This document shows positions 28,808-38,065 of a DNA stretch of 64,000 nucleotides, in pieces. The stretch lies in assembly GCA_009843525.1 (NCBI GenBank), contig VYDH01000014.1, positions 69,202 through 133,201 of the forward strand. The letters run 5' to 3'. The position numbers and the translations under genes were made by a program. The first letter of the stretch is position 1; the number at the start of each line of letters is the position of its first letter. This DNA comes from Acidimicrobiales bacterium (GTDB lineage: Bacteria; Actinomycetota; Acidimicrobiia; Acidimicrobiales; Poriferisodalaceae). Below the pieces are notes generated by a model, which was not told the DNA's origin, did no database searches, and saw only the letters and a list, made by a program, of their open reading frames with translations.

Positions 28808-29293
28808 ATGACCGAGGCCGACGCCACCCCCGCGGACGAGGAAGCCGCATGGGGTGCGGGCGGGCTGACGCTGGGCGGCAGCCTGGCCGATGCCGTCGAG
28901 CAGCCGCCGACGGTGTATGCGGCCGTCGGCGGGCAGCAGTTCTTCGACGAGCTGGTGGACCGGTTCTACGACGCCGTCGAGAACGATGAGCTGCTGCGAC
29001 CGATGTATCCCGCCGACATGGGCCCCTCCCGGCACCGGCTGGCGGGCTTCCTGGCCCAGTACTGGGGCGGACCTGCCGACTACAGCACCGAGCGCGGCCA
29101 CCCCCGACTGCGCATGCGGCATATGCCGTTCGCCATCGGCGTCGCCGAGCGCAACGCCTGGATGCGCCACATGCTCGCGTCGCTGGAGGCGGCCAGCCTG
29201 CCCGACGGGTCGCCGCTCGACGCCGACATTGCGCAGGCCATGTTCGCCCACTTCGACAACGCCGCCACCCACCTCATCAACCAGCCCGGCTGA
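28808..29293 (+). CDS. glbO: Group II truncated haemoglobin (TrHbO)
   Basis: A 161-residue truncated haemoglobin. The globin core begins TVYAAVGGQQFFDELVDRFY, with Tyr54 at the B10 position and a Tyr67 (PMYP) near CD1. The proximal haem ligand is His105 in RMRHMPF, and Trp118 (AWMRHM) matches the G8 Trp diagnostic of group II. A 30-residue acidic N-terminal extension precedes the fold. TrHbO proteins bind oxygen tightly and act in peroxide or nitrosative stress. The ATG at 28808 is chosen; copy A of the palindromic element occupies the upstream region. An SCO6745-like gene follows 28 bp later. Confidence 0.93.
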   Translation: MTEADATPADEEAAWGAGGLTLGGSLADAVEQPPTVYAAVGGQQFFDELVDRFYDAVENDELLRPMYPADMGPSRHRLAGFLAQYWGGPADYSTERGHPRLRMRHMPFAIGVAERNAWMRHMLASLEAASLPDGSPLDADIAQAMFAHFDNAATHLINQPG

Positions 29294-29321
29294 CCAGCCG
29301 AAAGCGCTAGAACTGCGGCCG

Positions 29322-30185
29322 ATGGCTGAGACGACCCGGCACCGAGCGCGTCAGATGTGGGAATGCGTGGAGCGGTATCACCAGCTCTGCTACTGGGCGC
29401 CCGAAGTGCGCGATTCGGGCGCAGCGGCGGGGCTGCGGGGGTTCTGGATGAACTACTTCGCCACGCGCGTGGCGCCGCTGGGATCGGTGCCTGCCGGCGT
29501 GGTGGAGTCGCTGTTCTTCTACTACGCGCCCGCCCGGGTGCGGCGGGCGATCCCAGACGCGTGGACATTCTCGACTCCTGAACGGGTGCTCGCAGCTCGC
29601 TACGACGCCATGGACCAGGCCTTGCAACGAGAGCTGGGCGAACTGGCGAGCGGCGAGGCTGTTGGCCGGTGCGCCGAGATCGTGCGTGCAGCCTGCGATG
29701 CTGCCGACCCCGTCGGGCGGGTGCTCTTCGCCGGCTGGTCGTCGCTGGACTGGCCAGGCGAGCCGCACCTAGCGCTGTGGCATGGCTGCACCCTGCTGCG
29801 CGAATATCGCAGCGGCTGCCACCTGATCGCGCTGGCGGCGGCCAGCCTCGACGGCTGCGAGTCGGTGGTGTCCCAGGTCGCCGTAGACGAGGCGCCCCGC
29901 GAGTGGATCCAGGAAGAGGCCGGCTGGACCGAGGCTGAGGCCGCGGCGGCCTACGAGCGCCTGCGCAGCCGCGGCTGGGTGGATGCCAATGGACTGGCCA
30001 CCGCAGCAGGCGTCGCCGGCCGCGCCGATGTCGAAGCCACGACCGACCGGCTGGACAGCTTCCACTGGTCCGCTATCGGCGACAAGGCCGCCGACGCCCT
30101 CCTCGCCGACATGGCACCAATCAACGCAGTGCTGCCGAAGGACGACCAGCTCGACTGGCGAGAGCTGTACCCCGCCAACGACTGA
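29322..30185 (+). CDS. SCO6745 family protein
   Basis: A 287-residue protein resembling the actinobacterial SCO6745 family, of unknown function. The N-terminal pattern, CYWAPEVRDSGAAAGLRGFW followed by NYFATRVAPLGSV, matches what I recall of the family, as does the later ALWHGCTLLREYRSGCH. The C-terminal ~100 residues look like a winged-helix segment (EAAAAYERLRSRGWVDANG), which would fit a regulator-like fold. It lies between the truncated haemoglobin and SRPBCC genes and is probably co-transcribed. Confidence 0.8.
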   Translation: MAETTRHRARQMWECVERYHQLCYWAPEVRDSGAAAGLRGFWMNYFATRVAPLGSVPAGVVESLFFYYAPARVRRAIPDAWTFSTPERVLAARYDAMDQALQRELGELASGEAVGRCAEIVRAACDAADPVGRVLFAGWSSLDWPGEPHLALWHGCTLLREYRSGCHLIALAAASLDGCESVVSQVAVDEAPREWIQEEAGWTEAEAAAAYERLRSRGWVDANGLATAAGVAGRADVEATTDRLDSFHWSAIGDKAADALLADMAPINAVLPKDDQLDWRELYPAND

Positions 30186-30208
30186 CCGCGTCTGCAAGGC
30201 TGCGGCCC

Positions 30209-30709
30209 ATGAGCGAGCAACTGCCTGGACACGTCGACGACCCGGTGATGTCACACAGCGAGTCGATCGACATCGACGCCCCGCCTCAGGCGGTGTGGGA
30301 GATGGTGACGGCGCTAGACCGCTACGGCGAGTGGAGCAACGAGAACACCGGCGGGTACTGGCGCAAGGGGCCTGACGGCGTGCCCGGCACCGGGCAGGTC
30401 GGCGACATGTTCGTCGGCATCAACCGTCTCGACGGCGAGGAATGGAAGGCCCCCGTCGAGATCATCCGCCGGGTCGACAACGAGGATTTCGCCTTCGTGA
30501 CAGGCGGCCTCGAATACAACATCGTGCTGTGGCGCTACCAGTTGGCGCCCAAGGGTGCGGGCACCACACTGACCGAGACCTGGACGCTCCGCAAGCTCTC
30601 GCCGCGCATGGTCGAGTTCGGGCAGAAAGAACTCGACTACCGGGCCGGCAATGCCCGCGCCGGTATCCGCGCCACGCTCGCAGCGATGAAGGCGGCCGCA
30701 GAGGCCTAG
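30209..30709 (+). CDS. SRPBCC (START-like) family protein
   Basis: A 166-residue protein of the SRPBCC/polyketide cyclase-like fold. It begins with ESIDIDAPPQAVWEMVTALDRYGEWS, the standard first strand and helix of the fold, and has the GTTLTETWTL strand near residue 115 and a long C-terminal helix. These proteins bind hydrophobic ligands in a helix-grip cavity. It is the third gene of the trHbO/SCO6745 run, 23 bp after the previous stop. No ligand can be named. Confidence 0.85.
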   Translation: MSEQLPGHVDDPVMSHSESIDIDAPPQAVWEMVTALDRYGEWSNENTGGYWRKGPDGVPGTGQVGDMFVGINRLDGEEWKAPVEIIRRVDNEDFAFVTGGLEYNIVLWRYQLAPKGAGTTLTETWTLRKLSPRMVEFGQKELDYRAGNARAGIRATLAAMKAAAEA

Positions 30710-30728
30710 CGCCTATGGAGCCAGCCGT

Positions 30729-31463
30729 TCAGCCGGGAATGCCGATCATCTGCGCTGTTGCGTGCATGTTCACCAGACCGTCGAAGTCGACGAATTCGCT
30801 GAAGCCGTCCTCGGTGATGGTGGCCCGGTAGTCGTCCCAACCCTGCGGATCGCGGAAGTACAGCTCCGCCATGCCCAAGTAGGCCTCATTCGCGGGATCC
30901 TGGCTGTGGTTCACCACGTAGCGCAGCCCGCCGATCTCGCCCATGACGCCTCGCACGTTGGGCGCATGCACTTCGAGCCAATGCCGGAAGGCCTCGTCGT
31001 AGTCGATGCCGTCCCGGGCAGGCACTAGGAACGACACCTTGAAGAAGCCCGACCGCGTCGCCGGGAACGGCTCGTTGAGGGTGTTCGGCACGACCGGCAG
31101 CTCACCGTCGATCACCACGTACTCGGTGGTTGCCCACCCCACGTACGGCTGAGCCTTCTCCTGAAACGTGTCTCGCGGCACCGTGCCGTGCGGCTCGGGC
31201 GGGTTCGGGATCGCCCGGTCGAACCAGAGCTGCGCCATGCCGTCCCAAGGCACGTCTTTGCCGGGCCGCTGATCGAACAGCGTCGCTATGTACTTCGTGG
31301 CGTGGACCTTGCCGTCGGCGGCGGCGCGCTCCTGGCCGGCGATCACGTCGGGCATGTGATTCTTGAACCAGTTCACGACCAATTCGTCGCGGGTGGCCTC
31401 CGGCCGACGCTTGATGAGGAAGATCATCTTGGCGCCGGGTGTTGCTGCGATGGCCGATGACAT
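30729..31463 (-). CDS. EthD domain-containing protein, tandem repeat
   Basis: A 244-residue protein with two dimeric alpha/beta-barrel halves of the EthD type. The first starts MIFLIKRRPEATRDELVVNW, the second FFKVSFLVPARDGIDYDEAF with HWLEVHAPNVRG, so both halves carry the family's H(M/A)P motif after the first helix. The start at 31463 is supported by a GGAGG-type ribosome site 7-8 nt upstream on the minus strand. EthD proteins accompany P450s and ring-degrading enzymes; their role is poorly known. The gene converges on the SRPBCC gene. Confidence 0.85.
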   Translation of the reverse strand: MSSAIAATPGAKMIFLIKRRPEATRDELVVNWFKNHMPDVIAGQERAAADGKVHATKYIATLFDQRPGKDVPWDGMAQLWFDRAIPNPPEPHGTVPRDTFQEKAQPYVGWATTEYVVIDGELPVVPNTLNEPFPATRSGFFKVSFLVPARDGIDYDEAFRHWLEVHAPNVRGVMGEIGGLRYVVNHSQDPANEAYLGMAELYFRDPQGWDDYRATITEDGFSEFVDFDGLVNMHATAQMIGIPG

Positions 31464-31586
31464 CAGTGCCTCCTGGGCTGTGATCGTCGGGCGGATGCCG
31501 CCCTGCCTGCCGCGATCCTGCCATCTAGCCCCAACCGCCGCAGCGCTGTGCCGCCGCGACACCGTCATCACCTGAGTTGGCAACTC

Positions 31587-32759
31587 CTAGTCGGACAGTT
31601 CGGTCGTCAGCGCTTTGGCAAGCAGGTCGTAGTCGTCGGGCCGGTTGTAGAGGTGGGCCGAGACCCGCAGCACGCGCTCGGGCGGCGCAGGCCAGGTGAA
31701 CACCGGCACTTCGATGCCGTGACGGTCGCGCAGCGCCGCCATCAGCGGGTCGAAGATCGCCGAGCCCGAGTTGCCGGCCGGGGGCAGCGGCACGCTGGCG
31801 ATGGCGCCGATCATGTCCGCCGGTGCCGGCGGAGCAATGCCGAGCGCTTCCATGAGCACGTCGCGACCGGTCAGGCAGAGTTCGCGGATTGCCGCCTTCA
31901 CCCCCGGCCAGCCGTCGGGATGCATGGCCTCGACCGTGGCCAGAGCATCGGCGACAGTCAGCCAGGCCGTCGGATCATGAGTGCCCGTCCAATCGAACTG
32001 GGCATGCAGATGCCCCCCTTCCGACGGCCAGCCGCCGTTGTAGCCGTGGCTGACAACAGCGTGGTGCACGCCATCGCGCCGGTCGGGTCGCACCCACAGA
32101 AATGCGGCGCCCTTGGCCGAGCACATCCACTTGTGGCAGTTCGCAGTGACGTATGAAGCGCCCAACTCCGTCACGTCGAAATCGATCATGCCAGGTGCGT
32201 GTGCCGCATCGACGAGCACCCGCACATCGGGTTCCAGCCGCGCCGCCAGCTCGTCCACCGGCATGACCAGTCCCGTCGCCGAGGTGACCGCATCGATGAG
32301 CAGGATGCGCGTGCGATCGGTAACGGCACTGAGCACAGCGTCAACTATCTCGCTGCGGTCGTCGAGCGGGAACGGCACTGCTGCGGTGGTGACTACGGCG
32401 CCGACACGTGAGGCCGACACAGCCGCGGCGTTGGTGCAAGCGTTGTATTCGTGGTCGGTCACCAGAATCTCGTCGCCGGGCGACAGGCTCGGTTCCAACG
32501 AACGCAACACCGAGTTCACGCCCGCCGTTGCGTTTGTGACGAACACGAGCCCTGCCGGGTCGGCACCGACGAACTCCGCCACAGCCCGCCGCGTGTCGTT
32601 CAGCCGCTCCTGGTACTCGCCCTCGAGGAAGAACCGGGTCGGGTTGGCCTCGATGCGGGTGCGGATGGCCTGCTGCGCCTCGAGCACGCCTGCAGGAGTC
32701 GCTCCGAACGAGCCGTGATTGAGATGCAGCACTTCTGGGTCCAACAGCCATGCAGTCAC
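31587..32759 (-). CDS. Class V aminotransferase-like PLP enzyme (isopenicillin N epimerase-like)
   Basis: A 390-residue PLP enzyme of aminotransferase class V. It begins with LHLNHGSFGATP, the hallmark of the isopenicillin N epimerase/cysteine-desulfurase-like branch. Cofactor-binding landmarks are TNATAGVNSVLRSL (near 77), DAAHAPGM (Asp near 190) and the Schiff-base Lys in TANCHKWMCSAKG. The GTG at 32759 (VTAWLLDPEV) is taken because the upstream frame overlaps the divergent acyl-CoA synthetase promoter. Family reactions include epimerisation, C-S lyase and desulfurase; which applies is unknown. Confidence 0.85.
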   Translation of the reverse strand: MTAWLLDPEVLHLNHGSFGATPAGVLEAQQAIRTRIEANPTRFFLEGEYQERLNDTRRAVAEFVGADPAGLVFVTNATAGVNSVLRSLEPSLSPGDEILVTDHEYNACTNAAAVSASRVGAVVTTAAVPFPLDDRSEIVDAVLSAVTDRTRILLIDAVTSATGLVMPVDELAARLEPDVRVLVDAAHAPGMIDFDVTELGASYVTANCHKWMCSAKGAAFLWVRPDRRDGVHHAVVSHGYNGGWPSEGGHLHAQFDWTGTHDPTAWLTVADALATVEAMHPDGWPGVKAAIRELCLTGRDVLMEALGIAPPAPADMIGAIASVPLPPAGNSGSAIFDPLMAALRDRHGIEVPVFTWPAPPERVLRVSAHLYNRPDDYDLLAKALTTELSD

Positions 32760-32832
32760 GCAGATCACGCTACGGCGCGCTCCGGGCCGACCTCCACACG
32801 ATTTGGGCATCGCCGGTAACTTCCGCAGCGAC

Positions 32833-34452
32833 ATGCTGCAGCCGTTCACCGTCGCCGACTGCGTCGCCGCCAACGCCCGGTCGTTTCCGGACAGGTGCGC
32901 TATCGAAGTGCTCGACCCTCGCACGACGGGAGGTGTCGAGCCGATCGAGACGTGGACGTACGGCGCGCTCTGGGGCCGGGCCGAGGCCTTGGCGGATGCA
33001 CTGGGTCCCGTGTCCGCCGGCCCGCACGGGCCAATGGCCGGTCTCTTGCTGCCGAACGGCGCCGACCACGCTGCCGCCTACCTCGCCTGCCAGCTCGTTG
33101 GCGCTGCTGCAGTGCCGGTCAACAGCCGGCTCGCCGAGCCTGAGGTCCGCTACGTGCTGGAGGACTCGGGCGCCGCGGTGCTGCTCTCCACCGAGCCATT
33201 CATTGACATCGCCCGCCGGGTCACTGCCGATCTCGGCATCAGGCTGATCGACGCTGCCGAGACTCCCGTCTCGGCGCCGATGAGGTGGTCCAGGCCCATC
33301 GGTCCGTATGCCGACGGCGATCACCGCACTGGTCGGCTGGTGCCGCGCACTACGCCCACCGAGGTCACCATCGACGAACGCGCTGCGATGATCGCGTACA
33401 CGTCGGGCACGACCGGCTTTCCCAAAGGAAGCATCAATTCCAACGCGGGCTTCCTGACGCGCCTGATGCACTGGAGCTGGACATTTGGGTTGACCGGCCG
33501 CGAGGTTGTGTCGACGCCGGGTCCGATGTTCCACCTCTCGTACGGCGGGCTGACGTTGGCGCAACTGGTGGCCGGCGGGCGCGCCCGTGTCATGACTGCG
33601 TTCGAGCCGCACGCGGCCCTCACCGAGTACGCCCACCACAGCACTTGGGCATTCCTCGTGCCCTCGATGACCGCTGCCATTGCCGAGGCTTGGCGGGACG
33701 CTGGACAGCCGCCGTTGGGGGCGTTGCGGTACCTGCTGTCCGCAGGTGCACCCGGACCGATGTCCTTGCTCGACGAGGCGTTCGACATCTTTCCGAATGC
33801 GGAGATCACCGATGGCTACGGATGGACCGAAGCCGGCTGGGTGACCTACGACATCAAAGACCGCTCGGCGCTCGTGCCCCATTGTGTGGGAGGGCCGACG
33901 CCGGGCTCGGTGGTGAAGGTGGTTGACCCTGAGACCTGTGAAGAGGTTCCCGACGGCGTTGCCGGGGAAGTGGTCGCCATGTCGATGGTGCCCTTCGAGG
34001 GCTACCTGGGACGACCCGAAGCGACGGCGGCCGCGCACACCCCCGATGGATTCGCCCGTTCGGGCGACATGGGCATCATGGCTGCCGACGGCCGGTTGGC
34101 GATTGTGGACCGGGTCAATGACATGATCATCAGCGGCGGGGAGAACGTGTACTGCGCCGAGGTGGAGCGCGTCCTCGTCGAACATCGGGATATTGCCGAG
34201 GCGGCTGTGGTCGGACTGCCCGACGAACGCTGGGGCGAGCGCGTCGCCGCGGCCGTGGTGCCTCACGAGGGCAGCCGGCCCGAACCGGCTGAGGTGATTG
34301 CCTTCGTGCGCGACCGGTTGGCCCACTACAAGTGCCCGCGGGAGTTGATGGTTGTCGGCGATCTGCCCCGCAATGCCATGGGCAAGGTGCTCAAGCCGCT
34401 TCTCGCCCAGCAATTCGGTCCGGACGCCCAGGCGTCGTCCAGCAGCGCCTGA
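32833..34452 (+). CDS. AMP-dependent acyl-CoA synthetase/ligase
   Basis: A 539-residue ANL-superfamily adenylating enzyme making acyl-CoA from a carboxylic acid, ATP and CoA. The P-loop motif AYTSGTTGFPKGS is near residue 187, the adenylate-binding DGYGWTEAGW near 325, and SGDMGIMAADGRLAIVDRVN near 416-436 contains the hinge region. The C-terminal domain ends with the catalytic Lys of NAMGKVLKP. No signal peptide is seen. The ATG at 32833 begins MLQPFTVADC, a normal family start. It is divergent from the aminotransferase gene with 73 bp between. Confidence 0.92.
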   Translation: MLQPFTVADCVAANARSFPDRCAIEVLDPRTTGGVEPIETWTYGALWGRAEALADALGPVSAGPHGPMAGLLLPNGADHAAAYLACQLVGAAAVPVNSRLAEPEVRYVLEDSGAAVLLSTEPFIDIARRVTADLGIRLIDAAETPVSAPMRWSRPIGPYADGDHRTGRLVPRTTPTEVTIDERAAMIAYTSGTTGFPKGSINSNAGFLTRLMHWSWTFGLTGREVVSTPGPMFHLSYGGLTLAQLVAGGRARVMTAFEPHAALTEYAHHSTWAFLVPSMTAAIAEAWRDAGQPPLGALRYLLSAGAPGPMSLLDEAFDIFPNAEITDGYGWTEAGWVTYDIKDRSALVPHCVGGPTPGSVVKVVDPETCEEVPDGVAGEVVAMSMVPFEGYLGRPEATAAAHTPDGFARSGDMGIMAADGRLAIVDRVNDMIISGGENVYCAEVERVLVEHRDIAEAAVVGLPDERWGERVAAAVVPHEGSRPEPAEVIAFVRDRLAHYKCPRELMVVGDLPRNAMGKVLKPLLAQQFGPDAQASSSSA

Positions 34453-34579
34453 TACTCGCCGTCGAGAACTTCGAAGCCGGCATCGTGACATGGCGCGGCG
34501 CACGTCGCGGGAATCTCGGCCCCGAGGCTCAGCCCCTCAGAACGGGGCGCGAACATGTTGACCGGACACAGGAGACGTC

Positions 34580-37500
34580 ATGGAGAAGCTGCTCGTCGCG
34601 AACCGGGGCGAGATCGCCATCCGTGCTTTTCGCGCTGCGACCCAGCTTGGTATCCGGACGGTTGCGATCCTTCCCGTCGAGGAGGAGCGCAGCGGTGCCC
34701 TGCACCGGATCAAGGCCGACGAGGCGTACGTCATCGGTACCGAGGGCCGGCCGGTGCGGGCGTATCTCGACCACGAGGCCATCGTGGCCAAGGCGGTCGA
34801 GGTCGGCGCCGACGCCATCTACCCCGGCTACGGGTTCCTGTCGGAGAGTCCCGATCTCGCCGACGCATGCGCAGCTGCAGGTGTCACGTTCGTCGGACCG
34901 AGCGGGGAAGTGCTGAGGCTCACCGGCAACAAGATCCGGGCGCGGCAAGCAGCCGACGAGGCAGGCCTGCCCGTGCTGCGCCAGTCGGCGCCCATCGACC
35001 CCGACAGCGACATCGATGTCGTCGCCACTGCTACGGGGATCGGGTTCCCGCTGTTCGTCAAGGCCGCGTCAGGTGGCGGCGGTCGGGGCATGCGCCGTGT
35101 GGAGCGTCCGAGCGACCTGTCCGAGGCGATCGACGCCGCACGGCGAGAGGCGCACAGTGCGTTCGGCGACGGCACCGTCTTCCTGGAAGAAGCCATGACC
35201 GACGTGCGCCATATCGAGGCGCAGGTGCTGGCCGACGCGGGCGGCAGCGTCGTACATCTCTACGAACGCGACTGCTCGGTGCAGCGGCGGTTCCAGAAAG
35301 TGGTCGAAATGGCTCCCGCCCGGGATCTCGACTCTACGGTGCGAGGGCAACTGCTCGCAGACGCCGTCCGGTTCGCTGAGGCCATCGGCTATGCGAACGC
35401 GGGCACTGTGGAGTTCCTGGTGGACGCCAGCGGTCGGCATGTCTTCATCGAGATGAACCCTCGCATCCAGGTAGAGCACACCGTGACCGAGGAGGTGACC
35501 GATGTGGACTTGGTGGAATCGCAGTTGCGCATCGCTTCGGGTGCCACGCTCGACGATCTCGGATTGAGCCAGGGCAACATCAGCCTGCGGGGCTTTGCAC
35601 TGCAGTGCCGGGTCACCGCGGAGAACCCGGCCAACGACTTCCGTCCTGATACCGGCCGCATCGTGGCGTACCGACCTGCCAGCGGCGCGGGCGTGCGTCT
35701 GGACGGCTGCGTGTACCAGGGGGTGGAGATCACCCCGCACTTCGACTCGATGATCGAGAAGATCACCTGCCGCGGGCCGAGCTTCGACACAGTGGTCCGC
35801 CGGATGCAGCGCACGCTGGCCGAGTACCGGGTGCGGGGCGTGTCGACCAACCAGCCGTACCTGCAGGCGATCCTGGCCGACGCTGAATTCCGAGCCGGAC
35901 CGGTCACGACCACCTTCATCGATGATCGTCCCGAGCTGACCGCCGCGTCGGTGGGCGCCGACCGAGCCACTCGCCTGCTGCGCTATCTGGCCGACGTAAC
36001 CGTCCACCAGCCCAACGGATCGGCCCCGACCCGTGTCGATCCTGCGAGCAAGCTGGCACCGACGCCGCGCACGCCGCCGGACGGGTCGAAGCAGCGACTC
36101 GACGAGCTCGGACCGCCTGGCTTCGCCGCCGAACTGCGAGCGGCAACCACTGTGGCCATCACCGACACCACGCTGCGCGACGCTCACCAATCCATCCTGG
36201 CTACCCGGCTGCGCACCATCGACCTGGTGGCCGGCGCCCGCCAGATGGCCCACAACATGCCGCAGCTGCTCAGCATGGAGTGCTGGGGCGGCGCCACCTT
36301 CGACGTGGCGCTGCGGTTCCTGCACGAGGACCCGTGGGAACGACTGCGGCGCATACGTGCCGCGGCACCCAACATCTGCACCCAGATGCTCCTGCGAGGG
36401 CGCAACACGGTGGGCTACTCGCCCTATCCCGACACGGTCGCCCACGAGTTCGTGGCCGAGGCAGCCGAGTGCGGGATGGACATATTCCGGGTGTTCGATG
36501 CGTTCAACTCCATCGACCAGATGCGGCCCGCCATCGAAGCGGTCATCGAGACCGGCGCCGTGGCCGAGGGCACCATTTGCTACTCGGGCAACCTGTCCAG
36601 CCCCGATGAGGACCTCTACACCCTCGACTACTACCTCGGGGTCGCCGAGCAGCTCGACGCCGCCGGAGTGCACATCCTGTGCATCAAGGACATGGCCGGG
36701 CTGCTGCGACCGCCGGCCGCGACGACTCTGGTCAGTGCGCTGCGGGATCGATTCGCCCAGCCTGTGCACCTGCACACGCACGACACCGGCGGCGGGCAGC
36801 TCGCGACCTATCTCGCAGCGATCGACGCCGGGGTGGATGCCATCGACGGTGCCGCTCCGCCCCTGTCGGGGATGACCTCCCAGCCGTCGATTGCCTCGAT
36901 CGTGGCGATGACCGACGACACCGACCGAGCCACCGGGCTCAGCCTCGACGCGATCGGCGACATGGAGCCCTACTGGGAAGCAGTGCGGCACGTGTACGCG
37001 CCTTTCGAAGCCGGCCTGCCGTCGCCCACGGGCACCGTCTACCGCCACGAGATTCCCGGCGGGCAGCTCTCGAACCTGCGGTCGCAGGCACGGGCGCTGG
37101 GCTTGGGGCACCGCTTCGAGGAGGTCGAGCGGCTGTATGCGGCGTGCAACGACCTGCTCGGCCGCCCCATCAAGGTCACGCCGTCGTCGAAGGTTGTCGG
37201 CGACCTCGCCCTGCATCTCGTGGCCTCGGGCGTCTCGCCCGCCGAGCTGGCTGGCGACCCGGCTGGGGCCGACCTGCCCGACAGCGTCATCGGCTTTCTG
37301 CACGGCGAGCTCGGCACCCCGCCAAGCGGCTTCCCCGAGCCCTTCCGCACCCACGCCACCAAGGGCCGCGACTGGGCCCCCAAGACCAAGGACCTCACCG
37401 ACGACGACGTGGCGGGCCTGGCGGCCGATCGCGCCGCCACGCTGAATCGGCTGCTGTTCCCCACGCCCTCTGCAGCCCAGGACGAGAACACCCACCGCTA

Positions 37501-37999
37501 CGGCGACCTGTCGGTGCTGCCGTCGCTGCTGTTCTGGTACGGGCTGGACCCTCATGACGACGACACCGCGGTGGTGCTCGGCCCAGGCGTTCGGCTGCTG
37601 CTCGGCCTGCGGTCCATCGGCGAGCCGAACGACGAGGGCATTCGCCTGGTGAGTTTCCGGGTGAACGGCCAGCCCCGTGACATCGACACGCTGGATCGCA
37701 CCGTGGCCGTCGATCGGCCCGAGCACGCCAGGGCTGACCCCAGCATTCCGGGTCACGTGGCCGCACCGTTCCGGGGCGCGGTGAACGTGTCGGTGTCCGA
37801 AGGCGATCAGGTGGAAGCCGGGGACACGGTTGCGGTCATCGAGGCCATGAAGATGGAGTCGTCGATCTCTGCGCCCGTCACCGGCACGGTCATCTCGGTG
37901 GCCGCAGCCTCGGGGTCACTGCTCGAGCCCGGCGACCTGATCGCGGAGATCCGCCCGGCCGGTCGCTCTGGCAGCCCAGAGAGCGAGCACGACGGCTGA
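34580..37999 (+). CDS. pyc: Pyruvate carboxylase
   Basis: A 1139-residue single-chain pyruvate carboxylase, carboxylating pyruvate to oxaloacetate with ATP and bicarbonate (anaplerosis). The biotin carboxylase domain (about 1-450) begins KLLVANRGEIAIRAF and has the ATP-grasp GGGGRGM loop and FIEMNPRIQVEHTVTE. The carboxyltransferase domain (about 525-800) starts DTTLRDAHQSILATR and carries the metal site region LHTHDTGG. The biotinyl domain at the C-terminus has EAMKMES with Lys1091 as the biotin site. Length matches bacterial Pyc. It is a single gene; an inefficient stop-to-start gap of 127 bp separates it from the synthetase gene. Confidence 0.97.
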   Translation: MEKLLVANRGEIAIRAFRAATQLGIRTVAILPVEEERSGALHRIKADEAYVIGTEGRPVRAYLDHEAIVAKAVEVGADAIYPGYGFLSESPDLADACAAAGVTFVGPSGEVLRLTGNKIRARQAADEAGLPVLRQSAPIDPDSDIDVVATATGIGFPLFVKAASGGGGRGMRRVERPSDLSEAIDAARREAHSAFGDGTVFLEEAMTDVRHIEAQVLADAGGSVVHLYERDCSVQRRFQKVVEMAPARDLDSTVRGQLLADAVRFAEAIGYANAGTVEFLVDASGRHVFIEMNPRIQVEHTVTEEVTDVDLVESQLRIASGATLDDLGLSQGNISLRGFALQCRVTAENPANDFRPDTGRIVAYRPASGAGVRLDGCVYQGVEITPHFDSMIEKITCRGPSFDTVVRRMQRTLAEYRVRGVSTNQPYLQAILADAEFRAGPVTTTFIDDRPELTAASVGADRATRLLRYLADVTVHQPNGSAPTRVDPASKLAPTPRTPPDGSKQRLDELGPPGFAAELRAATTVAITDTTLRDAHQSILATRLRTIDLVAGARQMAHNMPQLLSMECWGGATFDVALRFLHEDPWERLRRIRAAAPNICTQMLLRGRNTVGYSPYPDTVAHEFVAEAAECGMDIFRVFDAFNSIDQMRPAIEAVIETGAVAEGTICYSGNLSSPDEDLYTLDYYLGVAEQLDAAGVHILCIKDMAGLLRPPAATTLVSALRDRFAQPVHLHTHDTGGGQLATYLAAIDAGVDAIDGAAPPLSGMTSQPSIASIVAMTDDTDRATGLSLDAIGDMEPYWEAVRHVYAPFEAGLPSPTGTVYRHEIPGGQLSNLRSQARALGLGHRFEEVERLYAACNDLLGRPIKVTPSSKVVGDLALHLVASGVSPAELAGDPAGADLPDSVIGFLHGELGTPPSGFPEPFRTHATKGRDWAPKTKDLTDDDVAGLAADRAATLNRLLFPTPSAAQDENTHRYGDLSVLPSLLFWYGLDPHDDDTAVVLGPGVRLLLGLRSIGEPNDEGIRLVSFRVNGQPRDIDTLDRTVAVDRPEHARADPSIPGHVAAPFRGAVNVSVSEGDQVEAGDTVAVIEAMKMESSISAPVTGTVISVAAASGSLLEPGDLIAEIRPAGRSGSPESEHDG

Positions 38000-38065
38000 T
38001 CGGGAGAGGCGATTGGTTCCGCGCACTAGTGTTCGGAGCAGGAACCCAAGGGGTAGAACTGCGAC

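Noticed and set aside
35069..37756. Minus-strand open frame of almost 900 codons opposite pyruvate carboxylase
   Set aside because: A shadow of the codon bias of pyc; composition is His/Val/Gly-rich without domains.
38015..38046. GGTTCC and GGAACC inverted repeat before the Rieske oxygenase gene
   Set aside because: Only six bases per arm with a 20-nt loop; too weak to call an operator.
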